Shown one piece after another: positions 27,546 through 36,963 of a stretch of DNA of 64,000 nt. The notes under the pieces are model-generated. The model was not told where the DNA came from and made no database searches. It worked only from the letters and a program-made list of their open reading frames with translations. The first letter of the stretch is position 1, and every line of letters begins with the position of its first letter. The position numbers and the translations under genes are program-made. The stretch spans positions 1 to 64,000 of the forward strand of contig NZ_JAKMUS010000012.1 in assembly GCF_027570075.1 (NCBI RefSeq), given 5' to 3'. This DNA comes from Corynebacterium meitnerae. Lineage in GTDB: Bacteria; Actinomycetota; Actinomycetes; Mycobacteriales; Mycobacteriaceae.

Positions 27546-27551
27546 TAAACT
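27546..27551 (+). promoter_or_regulatory. -10 for a leaderless cysS transcript
   Basis: TAAACT, 7 nt, GTG 27559. Confidence 0.55.
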
Positions 27552-27558
27552 GGGGCGC

Positions 27559-28956
27559 GTGACTCAACGCATTTTTGACACCGCGACCCGTGCACTCCGC
27601 GACTTCGAACCTCTCCGCGAGGGGCATGTCTCGATGTATGTGTGCGGTGCGACGCCGCAGTCCTCGCCGCACATCGGGCACCTGCGCTCCGGCGTGGCCT
27701 TTGACATCGTGCGCCGCTGGTTCCTGGCCACCGGCTACGACGTTGCCTTCGTGCGCAACGTGACCGACATCGACGACAAGATCCTCACCAAAGCCGCCGA
27801 AAACGGCCGCCCCTGGTGGGAGTGGGTGTCCACCTACGAGCGCGAATTCACGCGCGCCTACAACGCGCTGGGCGTTTTGCCGCCGAGCGTGGAGCCGCGC
27901 GCGACCGGGTTCGTGACTCAGATGGTCGACTACATGCAAAGGCTTATCGACGCAGGCTTTGCGTACGCGGCCTCCGGCTCCGTCTACTTCGACGTTGCTG
28001 CCTGGGTAGCGGCGGAAGGCTCGGATTATGGGTCCCTGTCCGGCAATCGCGTCGAGGAGATGGAACAGGGTGAAACCGACGTGGCCGGCAAGCGCGGCGC
28101 CCACGACTTCGCCCTGTGGAAGGCCGCGAAACCCGGTGAGCCGAGCTGGCCAACGCCGTGGGGCGATGGTCGCCCAGGCTGGCACCTGGAGTGCTCCGCG
28201 ATGTCCACGTGGTACTTGGGTGGGTCCTTTGACATCCACGGTGGTGGGCTTGACCTGCAATTCCCGCACCACGAGAACGAGCAGGCGCAGTCCCACGCCG
28301 CCGGCGATGGCTTTGCCCAGTACTGGATGCACAACCACTGGGTGACGATGGCGGGCGAGAAGATGTCCAAGTCCTTGGGCAACGTGCTGTCCATCGACAA
28401 CATGCTCGAGTCCGTTCGCCCGGTGGAGCTGCGCTACTACCTGGGGTCCGCGCACTACCGCAGCGTGCTGGAGTATTCGCCGGCTGCTCTGCAGGAGGCG
28501 GCGGCGGGCTACCGGCGCATCGAAGATTTCGTGGCCCGCGCTTCTGGCGGCGAGCCCGTGGCGGTTGGCGAGTGGACCCCCGCCTTCGCCGACGCCATGA
28601 ACGAGGACTTCGGCGTTCCCAAGGCACTCGCCGAGATCCACAACACCGTCCGCGCTGGCAACAAGGCACTGGCGGACGGCGATGCAGCGTTGGCGCGTGA
28701 CCTCGCCGGCGCCGTGCGCGCCATGACCGCGGTGTTGGGCATCGACCCAGGTGAGTGGGCGAGCGCTAGCGCCGGTGCTTCTGGGGCTGCGGAGGCGGCG
28801 CTGGACGTCCTCGTCCAGGCCGAACTGGAACGCCGGGCGCAGGCCCGAGCCGACAAAGACTGGGCTACCGCCGACGAGGTCCGCGATCGCCTCGCCGCTG
28901 CAGGAATTGATGTCACCGACACCGCAGATGGTGCCACGTGGGAGCTGAAGGGATAA
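27559..28956 (+). CDS. cysS: Cysteinyl-tRNA synthetase
   Basis: Class I synthetase. 465 aa with the zinc Cys in [12 protein letters not shown] as [13 protein letters not shown], zinc-binding WHLECSAMS and HHENE, and KMSKS as [13 protein letters not shown] start with no RBS. The mycothiol ligase MshC was considered, but the C-terminal anticodon-binding region is full length and the place between ispF and the TrmH methylase is the usual cysS locus. Confidence 0.96.
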   Translation: MTQRIFDTATRALRDFEPLREGHVSMYVCGATPQSSPHIGHLRSGVAFDIVRRWFLATGYDVAFVRNVTDIDDKILTKAAENGRPWWEWVSTYEREFTRAYNALGVLPPSVEPRATGFVTQMVDYMQRLIDAGFAYAASGSVYFDVAAWVAAEGSDYGSLSGNRVEEMEQGETDVAGKRGAHDFALWKAAKPGEPSWPTPWGDGRPGWHLECSAMSTWYLGGSFDIHGGGLDLQFPHHENEQAQSHAAGDGFAQYWMHNHWVTMAGEKMSKSLGNVLSIDNMLESVRPVELRYYLGSAHYRSVLEYSPAALQEAAAGYRRIEDFVARASGGEPVAVGEWTPAFADAMNEDFGVPKALAEIHNTVRAGNKALADGDAALARDLAGAVRAMTAVLGIDPGEWASASAGASGAAEAALDVLVQAELERRAQARADKDWATADEVRDRLAAAGIDVTDTADGATWELKG

Positions 28957-28961
28957 AAACA

Positions 28962-29900
28962 ATGGCTAAACCGTACGAGCGCCCCGACAAGCAGAAGAAA
29001 AACAAGAAAGGCGCCACCAAGGGCTCCGGCGGCAAGCGTCGCCGTGGACTGGCTGGTAAGGGGCCGACACCGAAGGCCGAGGATCGCGTGTACCACTCCG
29101 CGCATAAGCGGAAGTTGGAGCGGCAGCGTCGTGACCAGGGTCGTCATGAGCGGGAGCAGGCGGACCTCGTGGTCGGCCGCAACCCGGTCATCGAGTGTTT
29201 GCATGCGAAGGTGCCGGCTGAGGCCCTCATCATCGCACACGGCACGGGCCACGATGATCGCCTGAGCGAAGCCGTCCTCATGGCCAACACCCGCCAGATC
29301 CCCGTTCACGAGGTGCCGCGCCGGGACTTGGACAACATGACGGGCAACACCCTCCACCAGGGCATTGGTCTGAAGATTCAGCCGTACAAGTACGCCGATG
29401 TCTTCGACCTCATCGCGCAGGTGAATGAGCGCGGTGAAAACGGCATGTTCGTCGTCCTGGACAACATCACGGACCCGCGCAACCTGGGTGCGGTGATCCG
29501 TTCGACGGCGGCATTCGGTGGCCATGGCGTGATCATCCCGGAGCGTCGTTCGGCGCAGGTCACGGGTGTTGCGTGGCGTACGTCCGCTGGCACTGCGGCC
29601 CGCCTGCCGGTCGCACGGGCGACGAATCTCACGCGCACGATCAAGGAGTTCAAGGACAACGGCTACATGGTCGTGGGCCTTGACGCGGGCGGGGAGCACA
29701 CCCTGGACACGTTCAACGGCGCTACCGATCCGGTGGTCATCGTCGTCGGCTCCGAGGGCAAGGGCATTTCCCGCCTGGTGCGTGAGAACTGCGACGTCAT
29801 CATGTCTATCCCCACTGCGGACTGGGTGGAGTCCCTCAACGCCTCCGTCGCCGCGGGTGTTGTGCTCAGCGAGTTCGCCCGCCAGCGCCGCACGAGCTAG
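28962..29900 (+). CDS. rlmB: 23S rRNA 2'-O-methyltransferase, TrmH/RlmB family
   Basis: An SpoU-type SAM-dependent RNA ribose methylase with a trefoil knot. 312 aa from ATG 28962, with AAGGGA upstream. The first 70 residues are a basic, Lys/Arg/Gly-rich tail, probably for RNA binding. The L30e-like substrate domain starts [11 protein letters not shown]. The catalytic domain has [36 protein letters not shown] and the C-terminal [12 protein letters not shown]. The exact target (G2251 class) is inferred from the family only. Confidence 0.9.
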   Translation: MAKPYERPDKQKKNKKGATKGSGGKRRRGLAGKGPTPKAEDRVYHSAHKRKLERQRRDQGRHEREQADLVVGRNPVIECLHAKVPAEALIIAHGTGHDDRLSEAVLMANTRQIPVHEVPRRDLDNMTGNTLHQGIGLKIQPYKYADVFDLIAQVNERGENGMFVVLDNITDPRNLGAVIRSTAAFGGHGVIIPERRSAQVTGVAWRTSAGTAARLPVARATNLTRTIKEFKDNGYMVVGLDAGGEHTLDTFNGATDPVVIVVGSEGKGISRLVRENCDVIMSIPTADWVESLNASVAAGVVLSEFARQRRTS

Positions 29901-29956
29901 AGCTGCCGCGTTGTGGTGGCGGGCTGTATCGTCTGCCGTGCGCAGAGGGGGTGCGG

Positions 29957-30856
29957 TCAGGGACGGGCGCGGCCCTGGATCCAGAAAGGACTCCAGAAGA
30001 TGTTCTTCGGGGCAAGTCCCAGTTCTTCTTTGGCAAACCGGCGCGCTTGTTTCGCTAACGCGGATTCGCAGCAGGCGTAGACGTAGCGGATGCCGTCAAA
30101 CTTGCGTTCAACACGGAGCTTGCAGGTCAGGCACTGTAGTAGAGCATCGACGTGATCGGAGTAGCCGGCATACACGATGTCCATGCTGGCCACGCGTGAT
30201 CGCCAATTGAGGAACTCCGGTGAATGATCGGCGGACGATTCGGACACGAGAACAACGTGCGTTTGCGCCAGCTCGGCAGGGTGGAATTCGTCGAGGAATT
30301 CGAGAATGCCCAAGATCGACGGGGCGGAGGTTGCGTCACCGACGAGCAGCTGCGGCTCCGCACGATTGAACGGGGCGTACGACGGCCGGTGCCACAGCCC
30401 GTTTGCCGCCACAATGCCCACCTTGTCGCCGGGAGTGGCGGAGAGTACCCATCGTAGGCCGGGGCCTTTCGCATCGGCGACGTTGTCTACTCCGTGAGTG
30501 ACGATCTGTGTGGATAGAGTGTTGTCACGCCAGTTCAAGTGGCGGATTGTGTACCAGCGAAGATCGGGACGGGTGGCACTGGGCAGCGACGCGACATGGC
30601 CGCGGATGTTCGCCGTTGCCTGCGGCGGTATCGGCGTATAGTCCTGGCCGTGCTGTGGCATGAGCAGGCCGAAGAATTCGTCGGGTCCTGTGATGCCGAA
30701 ACTGGCCAGCTCAGGGGCATAGAAAGTGATCTCCCGAACGTGTGGCGCGATTAGTTTGTTGGACACGACTTCCGCTGTGAATACTTCCGCGCCGTCGCGG
30801 GTGGGGATGGTGTTGATGTGGGGGTCGTTAAACGCCACCGATGGTGAGACAGCCAT
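29957..30856 (-). CDS. Siderophore-interacting protein (flavin ferric reductase)
   Basis: 299 aa, ViuB-like. The N-terminal FAD-binding barrel contains RWYTIRHLNW, and the C-terminal NAD(P)H-binding SIP domain follows (LLVGDATSAPSILGILEFLDE). These enzymes reduce ferric siderophores in the cytoplasm to free the iron. It is the last gene of the minus-strand siderophore operon, 4 nt after the ATPase gene. Confidence 0.92.
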   Translation of the reverse strand: MAVSPSVAFNDPHINTIPTRDGAEVFTAEVVSNKLIAPHVREITFYAPELASFGITGPDEFFGLLMPQHGQDYTPIPPQATANIRGHVASLPSATRPDLRWYTIRHLNWRDNTLSTQIVTHGVDNVADAKGPGLRWVLSATPGDKVGIVAANGLWHRPSYAPFNRAEPQLLVGDATSAPSILGILEFLDEFHPAELAQTHVVLVSESSADHSPEFLNWRSRVASMDIVYAGYSDHVDALLQCLTCKLRVERKFDGIRYVYACCESALAKQARRFAKEELGLAPKNIFWSPFWIQGRARP

Positions 30857-30860
30857 GGTG

Positions 30861-31649
30861 TCACTCCTTTCCCGCCGGGGCTGCGGGGATGATGAGCGGG
30901 CCGCCGACGGCAGGATCTTTTTCGACCAGCGCGTCGAGGTCGAAGACGCTGCGCAGTAGCGCAGGTGTGATCACGTCAGTGGGGGAGCCGGAAGCCTGCA
31001 GCGCGCCGTCACGCATGACAAGGAGATGGTCGGAGTAGCGGGCGGCGAGGTTGAGGTCGTGTAGCACCATGACCACGGTGCGGTCGCTCTGGGTGTTGAG
31101 CCGTCGTACGAGGTTAAGTACGTCGATGGAGGTGGAGAGGTCGAGGTAGGTGGTGGGTTCGTCGAGAAGCATAGTGGGCGTTTGTTGCGCGAGGACCATG
31201 GAGATCCAGACGCGTTGGCGCTGCCCGCCGGAGAGCTGGTTGATGTCACGGTCCGCCAGGTCGGTCGATTGGGTTTGGGCGAGCGCGTCTGCGACGACCT
31301 CGCGGTCTGTCGATGACCATTGGTTGAACCACGTTTGATGCGGGTGTCTGCCCCGCCCCACCAGGTCTTTGACCAGTAGTCCCTCGGGCGCTGTGGGGCT
31401 TTGAGGCAGCATGGACAACAGCGTGGCGAGCTGTTTGCGGGGCATCGCGCGCACGTCGCGGCCACCAAGAAGCACTTCGCCTGACGACGCCACTAGTCGC
31501 CCCACCGCCTTCAACATTGTCGACTTCCCGCACCCGTTAGGCCCGATGACCGTGGTCACTTTGCCGGCAGGGATGTTTACGTCGAGTCCGTCAATGACTG
31601 TCTTCGTTCCGTATGAGACCCGTAGGTTGCGCACGGTGATGCCGTCCAT
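30861..31649 (-). CDS. Iron-siderophore ABC transporter ATP-binding protein
   Basis: FepC/FecE-type ATPase, 262 aa from ATG 31649. Walker A is GPNGCGKST, the signature is LSGGQRQRVW, Walker B is LLDEPTTYLD, and the H-loop is MVLHDLNLA. The upstream in-frame extension to 31835 is a shadow of the permease gene. The start shares one base with the upstream permease stop (TAATG), indicating tight coupling. Confidence 0.95.
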   Translation of the reverse strand: MDGITVRNLRVSYGTKTVIDGLDVNIPAGKVTTVIGPNGCGKSTMLKAVGRLVASSGEVLLGGRDVRAMPRKQLATLLSMLPQSPTAPEGLLVKDLVGRGRHPHQTWFNQWSSTDREVVADALAQTQSTDLADRDINQLSGGQRQRVWISMVLAQQTPTMLLDEPTTYLDLSTSIDVLNLVRRLNTQSDRTVVMVLHDLNLAARYSDHLLVMRDGALQASGSPTDVITPALLRSVFDLDALVEKDPAVGGPLIIPAAPAGKE

Positions 31650-32713
31650 TAGATCGAATTCCTCCGGTTGTTTTGAATCAGCACGTAGATGAGGAAGCTT
31701 CCGCCAAGCACTGCGGTGAGCAGGCCCACCGGAAGGGCGACGGGCAGAGCGTGGGTGGTGACCAAGTCGGACGCTGTGACGAGCAGTGCGCCGGTGAGCG
31801 CTGAAGCGGTCAGTGGCGGTGAAGAAACCGCGCACAGACGCAACGCCACCTGCGGCGCGACGAATGCGACGAACCCGATTGGTCCTGCCGCTGCCACCGC
31901 CACGGCTGCAAGAACGGCCGAGCAGGCGATGAACGTTAATTGGTTCCGGCGGGGGTTCTGCCCCAATCCGGTGGCGAAATCAGGGCCAAGCTCCATCGCT
32001 TTGAACTGGTAGCTGATCCAGGCTATGACAGGGATAAATACTCCCAGCAGGACGAAGACGGGGGTGGCGGTATGCCAGTTGGCGGCGTTGAGGGAGCCGG
32101 TAAGCCAGACAGTGGCTGCTTGGGCGTCGCGAAGATCGGCGCGGATGAGAAGGTAGCTGACGTACGCTTGGAGCAGCGCATTGATGATCACGCCGAAGAG
32201 GACCAGACGGAAGGAATCGACATTGCGCCGGAACGCAAGCAGCCAGATCACCAGCGCCGACGCCATTGCGCCGACTGCTGCCGCAGTGGAGATGCCCAGC
32301 CCACCGATCCATGACGTGACCACGCTCGCGCTTCCCGTGCCAATCACGATCACAGTAACGGCTGCAGCGGACGCACCCATCGTGATGCCGAGGATATCGG
32401 GACTAGCCAGCGGGTTCCGCGTGACAGACTGCATCAGCGCACCAGATAGCCCCAGTGTGGCGCCCACGCCGACGGCTGTTGCAGCGCGTGGCATACGCCA
32501 TTTGAGCACCACGAGTTTCTCTGTCGTCTCACCCCCGCCGAGCAGAACGTTCCAAACGGCGCCAAGTGGCAGGTTGTAATCGCCCACAGCGAGCTTGAGG
32601 GCGAAGATCACAAGCACAGTCAGCGCCAGCAGCACTGTGGCTAGGAAGACTCGCGGCCGCCACGCTGCGCTCATCTGTCCCACGCTTATCGACGTCCTCG
32701 TTTCCCCCCTCAC
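31649..32713 (-). CDS. Iron-siderophore ABC transporter permease (FecCD family)
   Basis: 354 aa with about ten hydrophobic segments. FecCD signatures include RMPRAATAVGVGATLGLSGALMQ, TRNPLASPDILGITMGA, and PIGFVAFVAPQVAL near the C-terminus. The start is GTG 32713, overlapping the upstream permease stop by 4 nt. A dispersed 11-mer copy lies at 32684-32694 in its first codons. Confidence 0.94.
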   Translation of the reverse strand: MRGETRTSISVGQMSAAWRPRVFLATVLLALTVLVIFALKLAVGDYNLPLGAVWNVLLGGGETTEKLVVLKWRMPRAATAVGVGATLGLSGALMQSVTRNPLASPDILGITMGASAAAVTVIVIGTGSASVVTSWIGGLGISTAAAVGAMASALVIWLLAFRRNVDSFRLVLFGVIINALLQAYVSYLLIRADLRDAQAATVWLTGSLNAANWHTATPVFVLLGVFIPVIAWISYQFKAMELGPDFATGLGQNPRRNQLTFIACSAVLAAVAVAAAGPIGFVAFVAPQVALRLCAVSSPPLTASALTGALLVTASDLVTTHALPVALPVGLLTAVLGGSFLIYVLIQNNRRNSI

Positions 32714-33783
32714 AGCGCCATCACCTTATTCCTGTACATCATCCATATGAAAAATGGTGCGCCCACAAACGCCAGCACGATGCCCACTTGCACTTCCGCT
32801 GGGCGGGCGATGAGGCGTCCGGCGATATCGGCGTACAGCAAAAAGTTCGCCCCAATGACACTGGAGAGGGGGAGGATCCAGCGGTAGTCCGGACCGCAGA
32901 TTGTGCGGCTGATGTGCGGAACAACCAGGGCGAGGAAGCCGATTGGGCCTGCCGCTGCTGTTGCGGAGCCGGCTAGTAGAGCGATGATCGCCATCCCGGC
33001 CACCCGGTGTCGTTGCACATTTACGCCTAGTGAGCTGGCTACGTCTTCGCCCAGCGTCAACAGGTTCAGCCCTGGGGCCGAAGCGAATGCCGCCACCACC
33101 CCGAAGCCGATGAACGGCAGCACACCCCAGAAGACGTCGAGGCTGCGGCCTGCCACGGAGCCTACGTTCCAGAAACGCATTTGGTCGAGGGAGTTGGCGT
33201 CGATAAGCACAAAGGCGGAGGTGGCTGCCCCCATCACCGCCGACAACGCAGCCCCGCCAAGTACCAGATTCAACGGGTTGACATGGCCGTTTCCCGCAGC
33301 GGCGAGCGCGAAAACCGCTACCGTGGCTAGCCCCGCCCCGATGAACGCCACGACCGCTGACCCGGTCACGCTTGTTACCCCGAGGAACGTGAATGACACC
33401 ACCACCGCCAGCGCCGCCCCTGCAGACACCCCCAAAATCCCCGGATCCGCTAACGGGTTGCGTGTGTGCCCCTGAATCAACGCGCCCGCTACCCCAAGGG
33501 CCGCTCCCACGAGGATGGCCAGCAGCGTGCGCGGGAATCGTAGCGCCGCAACAGTGAGTTCGTCCTGCGAAATCGTGTCCATGTTGCGGTGGAGGTCACG
33601 GATGTGGGTGAGTGCGTGCCAGACGTCGACAAGCGCGATGCTGCGCGCGCCAACCGCAAGACTGAGCATGAATCCCACCGCGAGCAATGCGAAAAGTACT
33701 GCTAGTGCACCACTTTTCCCCATCAGACTGAAACTGGTGCGCACCGTGTGGGGTGGCAGGTCCGCCTGCGTCGCAGTTTTCAT
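32710..33783 (-). CDS. Iron-siderophore ABC transporter permease (FecCD family)
   Basis: The first gene of the minus-strand iron operon. 357 aa, about ten membrane segments, with RFPRTLLAILVGAALGVAGALIQ, TRNPLADPGILGVSAGAAL and GPIGFLALVVPHISR. It likely forms a heterodimer with the second permease. It is divergent from the binding lipoprotein, and the shared 77-bp region carries a DtxR box. Confidence 0.94.
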   Translation of the reverse strand: MKTATQADLPPHTVRTSFSLMGKSGALAVLFALLAVGFMLSLAVGARSIALVDVWHALTHIRDLHRNMDTISQDELTVAALRFPRTLLAILVGAALGVAGALIQGHTRNPLADPGILGVSAGAALAVVVSFTFLGVTSVTGSAVVAFIGAGLATVAVFALAAAGNGHVNPLNLVLGGAALSAVMGAATSAFVLIDANSLDQMRFWNVGSVAGRSLDVFWGVLPFIGFGVVAAFASAPGLNLLTLGEDVASSLGVNVQRHRVAGMAIIALLAGSATAAAGPIGFLALVVPHISRTICGPDYRWILPLSSVIGANFLLYADIAGRLIARPAEVQVGIVLAFVGAPFFIWMMYRNKVMAL

Positions 33784-33812
33784 GACAGGCAGTCTAGACC
33801 ACCTGTTAAGAG

Positions 33813-33831
33813 TTAGGGTAGCCTGGCCTAT
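33813..33831. promoter_or_regulatory. DtxR iron box between divergent siderophore genes
   Basis: TTAGGGTAGCCTGGCCTAT matches 15 of 19 positions of the DtxR consensus TTAGGTTAGCCTAACCTAA. It is placed to repress both the permease operon (start 33783, minus) and the binding protein (start 33861, plus) when iron is plentiful. Confidence 0.8.
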
Positions 33832-33860
33832 CGAACTATGTATGGATGAAAGGATTGATT

Positions 33861-34883
33861 ATGAAACGTCTCGCCAGCCTTTTCCTAGCCTGTGCAACTG
33901 CGGTGGCACTCACCGCATGCTCTGGCACCGCGAATGACGCGAACGACGCCAGCTCCGCAAGCGGTGCGCCCGCAGGCGACTTTAAGCCCGTGTCCATCAA
34001 ACACGCGCTCGGCACCGCAGAAATCAAGGAGAAGCCCGAACGCATCGTCACCATCGGCCAAGGCTCCGCCGAAATCGCCATCGCGATGGGCCACACCCCT
34101 GTTGCCATCCAGTCCTACGCCTGGGGGTCCGACGAGTCCGGCTACCTGCCCTGGATTAAAGAAGCTGTCGAAGAACGCGGCGATGCGCTGCCTAAACAAT
34201 TCGAAGGCGATGACGCGCTTAGCGCAGAGGAAATCCTCGGATACAAACCCGACGTGATCCTCGCGCCTTGGTCAGGCATCACGCAGGAGCAGTACGACCA
34301 GCTGTCCGAAATTGCCCCAACCATCGCCTACGAGAAAGAGCCGTGGACGATCACCTGGGAAGAGCAAGTTGACGTGATTGCTAAGGCACTTGGTGAACCT
34401 GACAAGGCCCAAGCCGTCAAGGACGATGTCAAAGCTGCCTTCGAGGAACAGTCCGAAGAAAACTACGGCAACTACACCTTCAGCTACATCTACAACGACG
34501 GACCCCAGAACTTGGGTATTTTCCTTCCCGGCGAGCAGCGCGTCGCGTTCTTGTCCAACTTGGGCCTGAAAGTCGACGACGTGTACAAGCAGTTCCCGGA
34601 AGTTCCCGGCACCGACTCCGCTGAACTGTCCAAAGAGAACGCCGACGCGCTTAGCAGCTCTGATCTCATCTTCACGTTCTACTCTGATGAAGCTAACCGT
34701 GATGAGATGCACAAGGACCCCGTCTACTCTCGCATCAAAGCGGTTGAGAAAGGTGCCGAGGTCGCATCGACGGATCAGTCGCTGGTCACCGCGTCGTCGA
34801 TCATCAATCCGCTGACCGTGCGGTGGGCAGCGCCGCGCTTCAAAGAGCTTATCGACGTCGCCATCGCCAACGCCAACAAGTAA
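33861..34883 (+). CDS. Iron-siderophore binding lipoprotein
   Basis: 340 aa, FepB/FatB-type substrate-binding protein anchored by Cys20 (lipobox LTAC). The start at ATG 33861 follows AAAGG at 33848-33852; ATG 33846 lies upstream of that RBS. Typical motifs are PERIVTIGQGSAEIAIAMG and LGYKPDVILAPWSGITQEQYDQL. It presents the siderophore to the permeases encoded divergently. A dispersed 11-mer copy is near its 3' end (34847-34857). Confidence 0.93.
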   Translation: MKRLASLFLACATAVALTACSGTANDANDASSASGAPAGDFKPVSIKHALGTAEIKEKPERIVTIGQGSAEIAIAMGHTPVAIQSYAWGSDESGYLPWIKEAVEERGDALPKQFEGDDALSAEEILGYKPDVILAPWSGITQEQYDQLSEIAPTIAYEKEPWTITWEEQVDVIAKALGEPDKAQAVKDDVKAAFEEQSEENYGNYTFSYIYNDGPQNLGIFLPGEQRVAFLSNLGLKVDDVYKQFPEVPGTDSAELSKENADALSSSDLIFTFYSDEANRDEMHKDPVYSRIKAVEKGAEVASTDQSLVTASSIINPLTVRWAAPRFKELIDVAIANANK

Positions 34884-34924
34884 CCCCAGGCACTAGTCGC
34901 ACTGGCTCGACCTGAGCTATTTAT

Positions 34925-35848
34925 CTAGAGCCCAAAGAAGTGCGCGACGAGTTCGGCCCCCACGACCTTGTTCGTGCTGGGGCCGAGCTTTTTGTCCATT
35001 TCTTTCGGGTTGGGGACGACATGGCCCATGCCCTCGATCGTCCACAGCTCGACTGGTGCCGCTCCACCCGCGGGTGATTCTGGAGCCCCTGGGCCGAAAC
35101 GGTCCACTCGTACCCCGTCGATGGGGCGAGTAGAGAGAGGTTCGGCGTTGACAGGGGTCGGCGTTAGGCCGTCGGTTTCCGTGTGCGCGTGGTTGTTCGT
35201 ATCCTCCGTGCCCAGGCCGTTGAGCTGTGCGAAGAAGCGTGCCGAATCCACGGCGCAGCGCGCCACCCCGCGGTTGGAATTACCAATGCCGGAAGCACCG
35301 CCTTCATAAGGCACAAGGGGATCTGCCGTCCCTTGGACAGACAGGACGGGGACTGGGACCCAATCCTTGTAGTGGGTGGCAAGCTCCGGCAGCACGTTAT
35401 CGGCCGCTGGCCACGGCGCCCCAAAACACGCGATGCCATCCAGGAAACCGGGCGCCTCCAATCCCAATCGCTGCAGCATCTGGCCTCCGTTAGAGAAACC
35501 GCAGCCGATGATCTGGCCAAAGTTGAGATCAAACTCTGCGGCGAGGAGGGAGGGGAGGGAGGTGAGGAAGGAGGTGTCGCGGATAAGCAACCTGCGCGCG
35601 GCCTCGTTGAAGCCGACGCGATGATCATTGAAATGCCTGTCCACACCGTCCGGGTACACAACGACGCAGCCACGCGAGGTCAACTCGTCGAACGTGTTGC
35701 CCGTGAAGCGCCGCGCCACGGAGCCGGACTGCAGCGAACCGTGCAGAAACAGCACGAGATCCGCGCCGGGCTGCACCTCTTTGGGCAGGACACAGGTGAC
35801 GCGGCGATCACGGCCGTCGTGGGACAGGTTCAGGCGTTGGACAATCAC
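34925..35848 (-). CDS. PHB depolymerase/feruloyl esterase-like hydrolase (LpqC-like)
   Basis: 307 aa, GTG start. Alpha/beta hydrolase with the nucleophile elbow GCGFSNGG, oxyanion region FLHGSLQSG, Asp in QGTADPLVPY, and His in EGMGHVVPN. It resembles poly(3-hydroxybutyrate) depolymerases and LpqC, but there is no obvious signal peptide, so it may be cytoplasmic. The substrate cannot be told from sequence. Divergent from the LacI regulator with a 29-bp gap. Confidence 0.8.
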   Translation of the reverse strand: MIVQRLNLSHDGRDRRVTCVLPKEVQPGADLVLFLHGSLQSGSVARRFTGNTFDELTSRGCVVVYPDGVDRHFNDHRVGFNEAARRLLIRDTSFLTSLPSLLAAEFDLNFGQIIGCGFSNGGQMLQRLGLEAPGFLDGIACFGAPWPAADNVLPELATHYKDWVPVPVLSVQGTADPLVPYEGGASGIGNSNRGVARCAVDSARFFAQLNGLGTEDTNNHAHTETDGLTPTPVNAEPLSTRPIDGVRVDRFGPGAPESPAGGAAPVELWTIEGMGHVVPNPKEMDKKLGPSTNKVVGAELVAHFFGL

Positions 35849-35865
35849 GTTTTACACACTAGCGA

Positions 35866-35871
35866 TACAGT
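35866..35871 (+). promoter_or_regulatory. -10 for a leaderless LacI regulator transcript
   Basis: TACAGT, 6 nt, ATG 35878. Confidence 0.55.
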
Positions 35872-35877
35872 GGCCAC

Positions 35878-36963
35878 ATGAGTCAGAAGAAGGGCACACT
35901 CGCCTCCATCGCCGCTGAGCTGGGGATTTCGCGTACGACGGTGTCGAACGCCTACAACCGCCCCGAGCAGCTATCGGAGGAGCTGCGCGAGAAGATCTTC
36001 GCCGTGGCCCGTGCCCGCGGCTACACCGGGCCGGATCCGATGGCGCGCAGTTTGCGCACGCGCCGGGTGGGGGCGATCGGGGTGATTCTGACGGAGCATG
36101 TGTCGTATGCGTTTGAGGATCAGGCGTCGATAGATTTTCTGGCCGGGCTCGGCGAGAGTTCGGCGGGTACGAACACGGCGCTGACGCTTATTCCGCTGGG
36201 GCCGAGCGAGACGGGAGAGATGAGCCCGCTTATCGCCGGCGCGCTGGTGGACGGCTTTGTGGTTTATTCCGTGCCGTACGGCGAGCCACACCTGGAAGCG
36301 GTCCGTGCGCGTGGTTTGCCGATGGTGGTGTGCGATCAGCCGTACGCGGACGGCGACGTTGCGTTCGTGGGCATCGATGACCGCGAGGCCATCAAACCTG
36401 CCGCCCGCGCACTCGTGGAGGCGGGGCACCGCCGGATCGGGATCGTGGGCAAGCGCCTGTTCAAGGATGCCTCGCGCGACGGTGCGGTCACCCCGGCGCA
36501 GGTCGAGGCCGCGGACATGCACGTCCAGCGTGGCCGTGTCCTGGGTGCGCTCGATGTGTTCGCGGAGGCTGGCATTACGGACGTCCCCGTGGTCACCCGC
36601 CACTTCAACGACTACGGGTCCGCGACGGACGCCGCGCGTGAGCTGTTTGCGCTCGCTCCGGATCTCACCGCGGTGTTGTGCACGACGGATTCGATGGCGT
36701 TCGGCGTGCTCGAGTACTGCCTGGAGCATGGCCTTGACGTGCCCGGGGATATCTCAGTGACGGGCTTCGACGGCGTTGAGCCTGCGCTCGCGCGTGGCCT
36801 GACCACGGTGATTCAACCCAACAAGCGCAAAGGGGCGACGGTGGGGAAGGTGCTCTCGGAACTCGTGGAAAGCTCGCTTATCGACGAATCCCCCCACCCC
36901 CCTCACCTCATCCTCCCCACCCGCTTCAGCCCTGGGCGGACCGTCGCGCCGCCGCGAGATTAA
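35878..36963 (+). CDS. ipsA: LacI-family regulator, probable IpsA orthologue
   Basis: 361 aa. The N-terminal helix-turn-helix is TLASIAAELGISRTTVSNAYNRP, with hinge MARSLRTRRVGAIGV, and a periplasmic-binding-like effector domain ending DISVTGFDGVEPALARGLTTV. In C. glutamicum the LacI gene beside otsB is ipsA, which senses myo-inositol and activates inositol phosphate synthase for mycothiol and inositol-lipid production. Assignment here rests on position and family. The 3' end overlaps the convergent otsB by 38 nt. Confidence 0.8.
   Translation: MSQKKGTLASIAAELGISRTTVSNAYNRPEQLSEELREKIFAVARARGYTGPDPMARSLRTRRVGAIGVILTEHVSYAFEDQASIDFLAGLGESSAGTNTALTLIPLGPSETGEMSPLIAGALVDGFVVYSVPYGEPHLEAVRARGLPMVVCDQPYADGDVAFVGIDDREAIKPAARALVEAGHRRIGIVGKRLFKDASRDGAVTPAQVEAADMHVQRGRVLGALDVFAEAGITDVPVVTRHFNDYGSATDAARELFALAPDLTAVLCTTDSMAFGVLEYCLEHGLDVPGDISVTGFDGVEPALARGLTTVIQPNKRKGATVGKVLSELVESSLIDESPHPPHLILPTRFSPGRTVAPPRD

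Noticed and set aside
28034..28100. Possible frameshift in cysS suggested by several overlapping frames
   Set aside because: The main frame is uninterrupted and has all synthetase motifs in the right order.
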